Source: Nephrocerus scutellatus (Eukaryota > Arthropoda > Insecta > Diptera > Pipunculidae). Taken from it: a DNA stretch of 64,000 nt. The stretch spans positions 7,605,969-7,669,968 of the forward strand of contig OX352762.1 in NCBI GenBank assembly GCA_947095585.1, read 5' to 3'. The notes under the pieces were generated by a model. That model had not been told where the DNA came from, did no database searches, and was given only the letters and a program-made list of their open reading frames with translations. The position numbers and the translations under genes are program-made. Shown piece after piece: positions 1 to 9,904 of this stretch; position 1 is the stretch's first letter, and each line of letters begins with the position of its first letter.

Positions 1-660
1 TCAGCTGAAAAAGCACACTGTAGCTAAACGAAAGGGAGTGAATGTCTACTCTAAGAGTGTTAAGATCCGCTCCAAAGCACTAACACACTATAGGCAAACG
101 GTATATATGGATTTCTGTCCAGTCAGAACACACAAAAGTGTCATCCTGGTTATCCAGAGAGAGAAATTTCTTGGATTTCTTGGTCTGATTAGTGCCGAAT
201 TTTTGCGAGCAATCACCAACTAATTTCCAAAAGTGATTGGGAATTATATGCTTAAAAGAAATTATTCATATATTGGCACTTGTCGTGGTTCGTGCAATGT
301 TTCTGTTTTTCTTGTCGGTGGTTATTATGTATTGAGCGGCAGTGGTAGCCCAAAGCCTTATTGCTGTTCGCTTGGGGTACAGTGGACTTACTGATGGCCG
401 GTCTAAGGAAAAATATTACAAATAAATGACTTCATTACAAAATGAAGACCACTTTGAATTTCGTCCATTTCCTAGGGGTGTATACCAATTTTAGACATCC
501 TTTGAAGATTACCTGCAGACAAAAGGGAAACGGGAAGTTCTAGTAACTAAGTTTTGAAGTGATGCTCCACATTCGATCTGCTCTCAACATTTAATTAAAA
601 AAATTCTAAAATTGGCATTCAATAATTTTTATAAATTGTTTATTTTGTGTCTCATTGCAG

Positions 661-862
661 CGACGAGAACACCGCCGTTAATCATGGCGGGATGATATCG
701 ATCTCGCATGTGGGCCCCATCAACAGTGCCAATCATGACCATCACCATGACGCATGGCGGCGGCCACGTTCGGAATCCTCAGCCGACGCCGAAAGCATCT
801 ACATGACGAATGCTGTAATCACCGATTCGGGATATAATGGAATGCATTCGCGCCGGTCCAGT
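661..862 (+). CDS. mAChR-A: Muscarinic acetylcholine receptor A-type, internal coding exon (third intracellular loop)
   Basis: This exon encodes part of the long third intracellular loop of a class A G-protein-coupled acetylcholine receptor, the loop that sets G-protein coupling and carries regulatory phosphorylation sites. A polypyrimidine-like tract and CAG precede 661, and the exon stops at AGT just before a GTAAGT donor at 863. The first base completes a split codon, so earlier exons with TM1-TM5 lie upstream of the window. The translation runs DENTAVNHGG, then a His-rich patch, WRRPRSESSADAES and RRSS, rich in Ser/Arg as expected for kinase sites. Phase 0 at the 3' end matches the next exon. 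The receptor is identified mainly from the TM6-TM7 exon downstream. Confidence 0.85.
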
Positions 863-918
863 GTAAGTGTCAATTGACATTTGACAGTTGTGGATTGTGG
901 AAGGATGTTAATGATAAT

Positions 919-1293
919 GGCTGTGTTTTTTTTTATGTCGGAGTAATCGGAGAGATAATTTTACTGACAGAAATTTTATCTGTGGTTTTTTTTTCATTTT
1001 CCGAGAGATTTTTTTTCTCTGAGGCGTTTTTTTTACGCTCCGATCTTTATATAATATGATCTCTTTACACTGAAAAAATATGCAGAACATTTTTTGACAG
1101 CTGTAGTTGTTTGCTTCATGTGACGTGTCGACTGGAGCATGGAGGTAAAAAAAAACTTTTCTCTGATACTCAAAAAATACAGTAGATAACTTTTTGATCT
1201 GACAGATCTGTTCAGAGAAAAAATTTTTCGGATGTATCGGATATCTCGGAACTCGGATTTATCCGATTTCTCCGACATAAAAAAAACACGGCC
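919..1293. mobile_element. MITE-like element with terminal inverted repeats, in receptor intron
   Basis: The two ends are near-perfect inverted repeats. The left end reads GGCTGTG, a T-run, then ATGTCGGAG; the reverse complement of the right end reads GGCCGTG, a T-run, then ATGTCGGAGAAATCGG. Similarity continues inward for about 40 bases. The ~375-bp interior has no coding potential and contains short palindromes such as AGATCTGTC-like motifs. It sits in the intron between the first two receptor exons. No clear target-site duplication is visible, so the superfamily is not assigned. The terminal repeats argue for a non-autonomous DNA transposon. Confidence 0.65.
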
Positions 1294-1319
1294 AACAATG
1301 ATGTGTAGTCACTCCCTTA

Positions 1320-1464
1320 GGTACATTAAACGGTCATTAATAATTTCATAATGACATTACTAATGACCCTGTAAGTGGGAGTAATGAATAATGAGGTGAA
1401 TCCGGATTTTCAAATTTCGTTCATTATTACTAATTATGGCATTTTAAATGGCCGTATAATGTAA
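1320..1464. repeat. Palindromic MITE-like repeat (~145 bp)
   Basis: The left arm starts GTACATTAAACGGTCATTA. The reverse complement of the right end starts GTTACATTATACGGCCATT. The imperfect inverted repeat extends about 45 bases on each side around an A/T-rich centre with repeated TCATTA/TAATGA words. It may be a second miniature transposon, only about 30 bp from the MITE at 919-1293. Confidence 0.55.
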
Positions 1465-1524
1465 CTTTCTTACTCACACTCTCTATCTTTCTCACTGTCA
1501 CACTTTTTTTTGGAATTTTTGCAG

Positions 1525-1712
1525 ATCAAAAGCACAAATACAACACGAAAATCAGGTAATTGCTTCGGCGGCATCAAGGAGTGGTGCATCGCGTGGTGGC
1601 ACTCCGGACGCGAAGACTCTGATGACTTTGTCTATGAGCACGAGGAACCATCGGATTTTGGGTATGCAACACCAGTAACCATAGAAACTCCTTTACAAAG
1701 CTCCGTCTCCAG
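1525..1712 (+). CDS. mAChR-A: Muscarinic acetylcholine receptor A-type, internal coding exon (third intracellular loop)
   Basis: The exon begins after TTTTTGCAG and reads IKSTNTTRKSGNCFGG, then KEWCIAWWHSGREDSDDF, then an acidic stretch with YEHEEPSDFGY, ending at TCCAG before GTAGTC. It starts in phase 0, matching the previous exon. It ends two bases into a codon, completed as AGG (Arg) by the first base of the exon at 4930. It continues the cytoplasmic third loop. The donor GTAGTC is slightly weak, but phase agreement supports it. Confidence 0.82.
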
Positions 1713-2094
1713 GTAGTCAAAGTCAAAAATTATTCAAAATTAAAAAAAAAAAAAACAAAAAAAATCCTCACAAAAATCAGATTTGCATCAAAATTAGAGG
1801 AAAAAAAAAGAAAACAAAATGAGTTTCTTTTTTATTTGTATTGTGTCGTTCGTTGTTTGTGTGCGTGGGTAGTTCTGCTTTCGGTCTCACCTTCAGTCAT
1901 CATCTTAGTTTTTGGGACTGGCAGTTTTTGGTTGTTTCTTAAGTTTCCTAACTATTTGCACTTTTTAATCACGAAAATGTCCGAAGCACGGTATTTATTG
2001 TGCACGTGATGTGCGAGTTTTAGGTTTTGCATGAAAATTCTGTCAAAAAAGTCGCGAAAAAGTGATTTACAGAACTGACAGTCCTGAGTTTATA

Positions 2095-2505
2095 AATTCC
2101 TTATATTAACTTCTCTTCCGGATGTGTTTGTATGTTTGTTTGTTTGTCACCAAATCTTATGATCAATTTTAAAACCATTGAGGTGAAAAATTTAAATTTT
2201 TTGTGGGTGGGTTTTTTTGTTGTAATTTTTGTTAAAAACGTTTTAGACCTTTTTGCAAAATTCAAAAAGTCCAACAGTTCGGACAAACAGCAAAAATCAT
2301 AATTTTTTATGCACATAACTGACGATAGGAACGACATACATATTTGTGTTGATTCTTTTTTGTTTGTTCGGAGATAACTATTTTTAGCAAAAAAAAACTC
2401 GGGAAAGTTACAATTGTTTTGATTCTTGATCGGGACGACAAAAAGCGTCGTTTCATTTCTATTCCAGTAGATGGCGATATGTGCGCAACTGTCATTTTAC
2501 AGCTG
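2095..2505. repeat. Dispersed intronic repeat, sister copy at 3305-3500
   Basis: A segment with TATTAACTTC, a run of GTTTGTTTGT, and ATCTTATGATCAATTTTAAA recurs at 3305-3400 as TATTAACTTC, TTTGTCTGTCTGTTTGTC and ATCTTGTGATCAATTTACAA. Both are followed by divergent T-rich sequence. These look like fragments of one interspersed family on either side of the Helitron end. No protein is encoded. Confidence 0.45.
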
Positions 2506-2509
2506 ATCC

Positions 2510-3207
2510 ACGGTGCACGGTTTTATTTTCGCGATCTGTCAACGAATACCAATGATTCCGACTGACATGCCATTAGACTTTAAGCAGTTCGAGTTTCAGT
2601 TGCGGTTTGCATTCGCAATTACAATAAACAAATCACAGGGGCAGCCATTGAGTGTTTGCGGCATTAACCTTGAAAATCCGTGCTTCTCGCATGGTCAATT
2701 GTATGTCGCCTGTTCCAGTGTCGAAAAACCATCAGAATCATTTGTTTACGCGCCAGACAACAAAACAAATAAAAGACATTGCGCATACCTTTTACTTGAG
2801 TTTGAAGTAAAAGTTTTTTGATGTTGTCGGCAAAAATAAAAATACCTATAAAAAGACCTCCGAAAGACCCTCGAAAGAATCACAAATTACCAAAAGACCC
2901 TCAAAAGATTCCCGGAAGACCCCAAAAGACCCCCAAAAGGCCAACAAAAGATTCGTAAAAGAATCTTTAAAAACCTCCAAAATATCCTTACAGGACCACA
3001 AAGGACACACAAAAAACCTTCAAAAGACCCTCAAAAGACCCCCAAAAGACCCCAAAAGACCCTCAAAAGGCCCACAAAGCACCCTCAAAAGACCCCCAAA
3101 AGGCCCCCAAAAGACCATCATTTCAAATAGCTCTTCACAAACTCACAAAACGATCACAAACAAATTTATTGAAAGTTGGACAGCACAACGTCTGTCGGGT
3201 AAGCTAG
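2510..3207 (+). mobile_element. Helitron 3' fragment: helicase C-terminus, internal array and 3' hairpin
   Basis: Positions 2513-2821 encode the end of a Helitron Rep/Pif1-type helicase. AFAITINKSQGQ matches the motif V region, followed by CGINLENPCFSHGQLYVACS and a degraded tail. The usual motif VI arginine (YVACSR-V) is Ser here (YVACSSV), which would inactivate it. A degenerate ~11-12-bp array of CAAAAGACCCT-type units follows at about 2840-3120. Then come a unique ~80-bp stretch, a hairpin (GGACAG...CTGTC) and CTAG at 3204-3207 followed by T. That matches the Helitron rule of a 3' hairpin, a CTRR end and insertion before T. The 5' end and replication-initiator domain are missing. It lies in the sense orientation in the 3.2-kb receptor intron. 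Confidence 0.8.
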
Positions 3208-3719
3208 TTAAGTATAATTTGAAAATCACAAGGGAAGTACAGAGGCCTGCGTGATAAGTTTTACAAAATCAAGAGGCTTAATTTTCGTCATTTATAAATT
3301 TTTTTAAATTCTGTATATTAACTTCGCGTGCTCGTGGATTTGTTTGTCTGTCTGTTTGTCATAGAATCTTGTGATCAATTTACAACCCACTTTCCAAAGC
3401 CAGATTTTATTGAAACTTTGCGCACACATGTGCATTTCCGGTGACAGCGTTTTGATAGTGATCAGGCCCCGGGGTCGGTGAGCTCCCATAAAAATTTTTT
3501 TCTTCTAAAAATCATGCCATATATTGGCATCAGATCACGCCATACTATATTAACTGTGAGGACTGTTTGCGCTGTGTACAGTACTGCTTACGATTTGGGG
3601 GTTGTTTTTATTTTTAACCACAAAAGAACGCAATGCTTTGCATGTATTTTTATTTTTCTGCAATTATAGTGGAATTCAGTATACCTTTGGTAATTAGAGG
3701 ATTAACATTGAAAAATTAA

Positions 3720-4240
3720 ATTTTTATGGGTTGGGTATTGAGGGGTCTTGAAGGGTCCCTTAGCTGGTGAGGATCTTGAGACGGTTCTTAGAGTGCTTTA
3801 TGTGGGGTCTTAATGGGTTCTTGGTGGGGCTATTGGACGAATTATTGAGGGGTCCTGAGGGGTTCTTGATTGTGGTCGTAAGAGGATCTTGACAGTGTCT
3901 TAAGAGGGTCTTGAGGGAGTCTTAACTTACATCATAAGGTGGCTTGAGAGCGGAGTTAAGGAGTTTTGAGAGGATCTTGAGGGGTTTTTAAGATGGTATT
4001 GAGTGGGGTCTTTAAAGGATATTAAAGAGGTCTTGAGTAAGTCTTGAGGAGGTCTTATGTGTGTCTTAATGGGGATCTTAAGGAGTTTTGATGGGGTTTT
4101 CGAGTGAGGTTTATTTAAAAGGGTCTTGAGAGAGGTCCTTAGGCGGGGTGTTAAGGTGGTCTTGAGAGGATCTTGAGAAGGTCTCAAGGATGGTCTTGAA
4201 GGGCTCTTTACGGGCTGATTTGAGTTCATTTGGAGGTCTC
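3720..4240. repeat. Degenerate GGGTCTTGA tandem array
   Basis: About 500 bp of imperfect units such as GGTCTTGAGG, GATCTTGAG and GTCTTAAG, spaced roughly 12-18 bases. Read on the minus strand these are CTCAAGACC-type units, resembling the CAAAAGACC arrays of the Helitrons here but diverged and inverted. No helicase or Helitron terminus is visible next to it. A minus-strand open frame of 100 codons through it is low complexity and not credible as a gene. Confidence 0.6.
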
Positions 4241-4929
4241 CATTATTCGTTCTTGTTCTTAAAATGTTTTTCTTATAACAGTTAGTTCATAAAGAAATTA
4301 TTCACTTTCTAACTTACTTTGCTTCTTAAAATTTACAACACGTCCCCGTAGACTTAAGTAAAATATTGATATAGGTGCACCCAAATGTACCTTTCATCTG
4401 CTAGATAGAATACACTTCAAAACATATTAGTGACGAAACCATTGCTATGTCATTAGGTTCGCTCGACGACTGCAGGATCTACGTATCCTGCTTGTGTCCG
4501 GTTGTCAAAAGTTCCAAGTTAGGTAATGGTTCTTAAACATAAAGCACATATAACGGACACGACCATACGGACGGCATCCCCCGCTTTTAGTTGGAAGTCG
4601 TTTTAGTAATTCACGAAAGATGGCCACTGGACAGTTCGCATGTCAAAGCGAGTCATGAGTCATGCAAATAAATCCGCCTAAAACTCGCACACATCCGTAT
4701 TTGTATAGCACATATTATGTTTTGTTGTTGTTTTGGCTTGAAAATGCAAGTTGTATTTGTGTTTCCGACGGTTGGTGTAATGCCGCCCTTCTCTTCTCTG
4801 TGTTTTAAGTTTGGTTGTGTGCTTGTGGTGTTTGTGTGCCTTTGCGTGGAACTGTGTTCTGCACAAATACTCTCACCTACAGATGAGTTATCAATTTATT
4901 CTTCTCTTGATTCATCCATTCTTTTGCAG

Positions 4930-5782
4930 GTGCACCTCTGCGAATATCATCCGTGATAACAACTATGCCACTGCGGTGGGTGGCGGCGTTCGTCCGCCCA
5001 GCCTGATTTTGTCGCACGATGTCTCGCCAACACCACCAATGCGGCCAACCTCACTCACAACACCGCTGTCACAACTTGCAGAAATCTCGGGACCACGCGA
5101 CTCTCGCTCATTGCCGAATAATAAAAATCGACTTGGCAGTGGCGGCACTCGCTCCGTCAGCCAGGAGTCCATTTACACGATTCTCATCCGGCTGCCATCA
5201 TCGGATGGTGGCGGCGATCATGTGCCATCCATCAAAATGATACACGATGAAGTTCCTCCTGCTGTGCCCGTGGTGATGGCGCCACCGCCACCAAGACGGG
5301 TAGCGCCATTGCCGTTGCGCGACACTAGTGACTATAGTTTGCCGCTGGGACGGCGTATGTCACATGCCGCCTCTACACCGGCCGATCTGCGAATACCATT
5401 GAATGCGAAAATCATCCCTAAACCGCTGAGCAAAATGACGCAGCCGCTGACCGCTCGGCAGGCCAAGAAGAAAAAGAAATCCCAAGAGAAGCGTCAAGAG
5501 TCGAAGGCGGCCAAAACGTTGTCAGCCATTCTGCTTAGTTTCATCATCACGTGGACGCCTTACAACATTCTGGTGCTGATCAAGCCGCTCACCACCTGCT
5601 CCGATTGCATACCCAGCGAGCTGTGGGAATTCTTCTACGCCCTGTGCTACATCAATTCGACGATCAATCCAATGTGTTACGCCCTGTGTAACGCCTCGTT
5701 TCGTCGGACGTACATTCGCATTCTGACATGTAAGTGGCATACGCGACATCGCGAGGGAATGGTACGTGGCGTATACAATTGA
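4930..5782 (+). CDS. mAChR-A: Muscarinic acetylcholine receptor A-type, last coding exon (TM6, TM7, C-tail)
   Basis: The exon starts after CTTTTGCAG and ends at TGA 5780-5782. The first ~190 codons complete the third loop, with low-complexity Ser/Pro segments and a basic run [18 protein letters not shown] just before TM6. TM6 (about 5515-5585) carries the muscarinic motif TWTPYN. An extracellular loop with Cys residues (CSDC) follows. TM7 (about 5620-5690) reads [16 protein letters not shown], including the NPxxY motif as NPMCY. A short helix-8-like tail, [14 protein letters not shown], ends in VRGVYN. The Trp/Tyr/Asn in TM6 and the TM7 motif are hallmarks of acetylcholine-binding GPCRs. The insect A-type couples to Gq at the plasma membrane of neurons. 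The three exons encode about 413 residues; TM1-TM5 lie outside the window. The frame is intact. Confidence 0.93.
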
Positions 5783-6540
5783 GTTGAGAGCCAAGGGTAA
5801 GATTGGTGGGAGGGGCAGTAAAGAAATTTTAATTTGTTCCTGGGTGACACATTTGTATATATATATAGCGGGGAAGTTTTGGTTTCAAAAAACAAAGTAA
5901 TAATCTGGAACGGAACGGAACGGAACGGGTTGGGACAGAACTCAACAGGATGGAACGGAATGAAATGGAACGAAGTTATTTGTATGGTGGTACTATTACG
6001 AGTATATGAGGCAACGAAATATCCAGCCGTAGAAGGCTTCAGTAACTTCTACGCGTCAGTTCCACAGTTTGACATTTCAAGTGAGAGGAAATTTTCCAGT
6101 GCTGCCATGGAAAAAAAAACTTTTTGTATTGTACTTTATTTATTTATTTATTTTTTGACAATGTAACCACCTGTGCCGACGATCAGCTGATTTGATCGTC
6201 GCTCCTAGATGATTTTTGATTTTCGAAAATTTTGAATTCGATATCGAACCGAATGAATCTTTTCTACGACATTTCAGATGAGACTTTATGTCACTTTACT
6301 AGCAGCGTTGTGCGATAACTGCACAATACACGCCCACAATTCAAACTATCACACATGTAAACTATTTAGTAGAATTAGTAAACAATTTAGGGAGACGAAA
6401 ACGAAAAGTATTACTACAAAATAATCTAAATGTGTAATTATTATAAAAAAGTAATGCGAACAAAGAATGCAAAGAAAATTAAAAAAAAAAATCATCTGCT
6501 GACAGTACGAACAACAACCATTTCTGTAATAATTAATAAA
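5783..6540 (+). other. Probable 3' UTR of mAChR-A
   Basis: The sequence after the stop is AT-rich. It holds an imperfect GGAAC-type pentamer run at about 5910-5975 and no credible open frame. AATAAA at 6535-6540 is a plausible polyadenylation signal. The true 3' end cannot be fixed without transcripts. Confidence 0.45.
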
Positions 6541-7500
6541 AACTGTAATACGAATAAGGGTTAACGGAGTATGATTTTTTTTATTGAAGACTAAAACTTA
6601 CGACTGCATGACGCATTTGTTGGGTATCTGAATCTGTCAAGATGAAATCTGACATGACGCATTCCCTTTTTTTTCTGCTGTTTTATCTGTCAGCTGTCAC
6701 TTTTGGTGAGGATGAGACCAATTTACGCGTAGTACCAACAACACTTCTTTTCGCCTCTGATCATGTATTACGGGTCGGAGTCATGAGAAGTTTCCGCAAA
6801 CGTATAACCCTTTACGCATCCTTTGTTTTCTTAACATTGCATACACTGCGAATCACTTGATTGAGGCCACAGTTTTTCGTGATGTATACATGCTGGAATT
6901 TTTTTGTATCACGAAATATTTACTACCTGTGAGTAAGTACCATGATAATTTCCAAAAACAAAGCCATACAATTAAAGAAGTTATTAAGAAAATCCGTCGG
7001 TGTTTCCTAGATTCTATTAATGAGTTGCCAAAACAAAGTGGCAATGCTGCAGTATAGCGTCAATGGGGTAAGCGCTAGCCGCCCGCTTCCACGTCTTCCA
7101 AAAAAATAAACATCCCGCCTTCAATATTTAGAGTTTTTTTTTCGGGAAAAGGCGTATTTTGGTGGAGTTCGAAATAGAATCGTGGAGGGGAAAGGGTGTA
7201 AAAGGTAGCACAGATATCTTTCAATTAAAAAAAAATTGGAGTCAATAGGATCTCCGTTCCATGTAGGAGCGGCAAAAAATGCATAGATTTTTCAATCAAA
7301 TTCATTTTGTCTGCGTGTCTGTTTAGGGCGGTTTTCCAGTAGTACCCAACAAAATGTAAATATCTGGCCTATACAGCCATATGCCAGTGTGTAGTTACTC
7401 GCATAGCAGAATAAATTAGCACGTGTCTATAGAAGTTGAAAGTTTTTGGTAAGAACTTGTATATCTCGGCTTCTACCAGTCAGAACTTAATGGGACTATT
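6541..7500. other. Intergenic, nothing recognised
   Basis: AT-rich sequence with only short, unconvincing open frames. No splice-supported exon, RNA gene or transposon protein was recognised. Confidence 0.4.
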
Positions 7501-7513
7501 TTTAAAGCAATTG

Positions 7514-7640
7514 TGATGCGTGTGGCATGTGTGACGCGTGTGGCATGTGTGACGCATGTGGCGTTTGTGACGCATGTGGCGTTTGTGACGCGTGTGGCAT
7601 GTGTGACGCGTGTGGCGTGTGTGACGCGTGTGGCGCGTGT
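7514..7640. repeat. 18-bp minisatellite (GCGTGTGGCATGTGTGAC)
   Basis: About seven tandem copies of an 18-base GCGTGTGGCATGTGTGAC-type unit with A/G and G/T variants, ending in GCGCGTG and an A-rich tract. Because 18 is divisible by three, open frames run through it on both strands (VACVTHVAFVT-type and TRHTRHTCHT-type). They are repeat artefacts. The flank GATCGTGTGGTCAAGACC resembles TAGGTCGTGTGG in the family at 54290-54840. Confidence 0.75.
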
Positions 7641-9030
7641 AAAAAAAAATAAAAAAAAAAAATTTAAAAAAAGGTGTGCCCTGAATGCCCACTTAAATTG
7701 GGATTTTTGAGATCGTGTGGTCAAGACCTTTCAAAATAGAGGCTGGACAGGACCGTCAAAGCCCTTCGTCCATATACCAGAATTGATATGAAAAATCAGT
7801 TTTCTGTCTGTCCCACATACAAGAACATTTTGTTGGCACGCCCATCTAAATCGAAATCATCTTAATATGTCAGTTATTTATCTTTCATTAAGTATCTTCC
7901 GCGAAGTCCGATCGCCGGCCATGTCCCTAAATTGAGTTTGCGCTGCCTTCATTGGCGCTATACTGCAGTTCAGCCATACAGACGCAAATGGACGGAGATG
8001 CACATTAAATAGATGTACGTCAAATGAATTATGTAAATTGTTTTCAAAATGTATGCAAATCAAAATAACGAATAAAAAAAACACAAAAATTAACAAAAAA
8101 ATCAAAATCCGAAAAACCCAAAAAACTAAATACAAAAAATACGAAAAACACAAAATTCCTTAAATTCGAGATAAATGAAAAATTATAAAACAAAAAATGA
8201 TTGAGAGCTTTAATTAATTTTAATCAAGAACTTGAAAAAGAAAAAAACATTTATTGATTATTATCATTATTATGCATAATGTAGTTATTATATGAGTGTA
8301 TTGTATTTGATAGAAAAATTAAACAAAATATATAGTGGATGATTTCACAAGACAACACTAGTGGCTAACCGAAAGTTTATTTTTTTGGTAAAAAAAAAAA
8401 ATAAAAAATAGATAAATGTTAAATTAAAAATGTAGACCAACAACAACAACAAAAGGTTTGATTTTTTGCATAAAAAATGTTTGTTATTTTTTTACAAAGC
8501 ACACACACGCACACATGCAGACATACCAACAAATAACTTGGTATACGCTTTGCATTGATTTTATATTTGGATGAATTCGTACAAACAAACCGCATACAAA
8601 ACAACTACATATACAAAGATGAATCACATACAGCGAGCGGGAAGCATCATCATACTGCTCACTATTGTATTGGATAGAAATTTAGAAATTATACAAAATA
8701 GTTTTGTTACTTTTGTATATTTACAGCGAAAAATAAGTGAACAAGAACATATATAGTGGAGGAGGGATATATAAATACTTTCAACCAAAAATCAACTCAG
8801 CGACCACATAAATAACATGCCTAAAAGCATACAACGTTTTTGACCCTACATCGACTCTAGTGCCTCTCAAAGTAAAAGCATACACAAATCAGTACTAAGC
8901 ATTCTTTAATAGCACACTTGATGCATGAAAACAAAAGTAAACAAAAATAGCCCATACGTATTCTTTAATGGCACACTCGGTGCATGGGAAACAAAAATAT
9001 AAAACATCTCCAATAGCATAATTTATGACC
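7641..9030. other. Intergenic AT-rich region with short duplicated segments
   Basis: No gene recognised. Two ~40-bp segments of the form CATTCTTTAATAGCACAC and TATTCTTTAATGGCACAC, each followed by a GATGCATG- or GGTGCATG-like word and A-rich sequence, lie at about 8900 and 8960. The rest is AT-rich with no coding potential. Confidence 0.35.
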
Positions 9031-9220
9031 GGCGGTCGTTCGCCTATGAAAATAAATATGCAATCTAAGCATCATTGGCAAACGAGCGCCGGCCGCTTAG
9101 AACGTTTATTACCCTTTCCATGCATTGCGCTGAGTAAGCGGCGCATGGAAATGGTAATAAGGTCGTTCGCTTGTGGAAACAAATATGTCAACGCAGCAGC
9201 ATAGGCGAACGAACCCTTTA
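9031..9220. repeat. Inverted repeat flanked by direct repeats
   Basis: TTATTACCCTTTCCATGC (9106-9123) pairs with GCATGGAAATGGTAATAA (9143-9160), 17 of 18 positions, around a 19-base loop. On each side, GGTCGTTCGCCTATGAAAAT (9034) and GGTCGTTCGCTTGTGGAAAC (9161) form a direct repeat of about 50 bp. The arms also carry GTTCGCCTATG / CATAGGCGAACG inverted words. It may be an end of an unrecognised element. Related words (CGTTTATTAGCC, GTTCGTTTAGAACG) recur at 12420-12490. Confidence 0.5.
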
Positions 9221-9904
9221 AACACTTGACGCGGTCGGTCATATATTACATACGTACATACATACACTATGCTGATAAAGCGATATTATGTAAAATATGA
9301 ATATCGATGAGTAGGCATTCCAGAGTCGATGCATGGTCGAACACCGATCAATTATTTTTTTATAAAAGAAGGGAAGATTCACTGAATAAAATCATCTTCA
9401 CACCTAACGTTGAAAAATAATCGTCGAGTTTTCATTTATTAAAGCATCATACCATTTCGGTATTCTGACTCCCAAGAGAGCTCCGGCTTTTGGTTTTACG
9501 TTGACACGGCAAGACGCCTAACGAGTCAGATATCGAGCTTGGTATCTAAATCATTCATAAAAATTTTCAGCAAAGTTGTTCCAACAAATTAGGACAACTT
9601 TACAATTGGTCTATTTCTCGAAATCAACTTATCGCTAAATTTTTATATCAATAAGTCGATGGTTGGCGTCACACGTATGAAACGTAGCACCATCCTGCCA
9701 AAAATTACATCTCGTCCGGATCAATGTCGTCCATATTTTCAAGTAAAAAAATCATTGATCATAGTGCGGTTACGTTCTTCAATGAGTGCAAGAAATAAGA
9801 TCCACCACTAAGTGCCACCAGCAATAAAACAACGGGTTTCCAACGAATCTTGAGAGCATTCGGCGAAAGACCGGCGCATATGATGGTCTCGTGGCTTTAA
9901 TTCC

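Noticed and set aside
1741..1820. Poly(A) tract as a processed-pseudogene or LINE tail
   Set aside because: It follows a splice donor in the receptor intron, with no insertion duplication or element body upstream.
9300..9560. LTR retrotransposon end (TATAAAAG, AATAAA, GGTATCTAAATC resembling a primer-binding site)
   Set aside because: No paired LTR, no TG..CA ends and no gag or pol nearby; the motif matches are too short.
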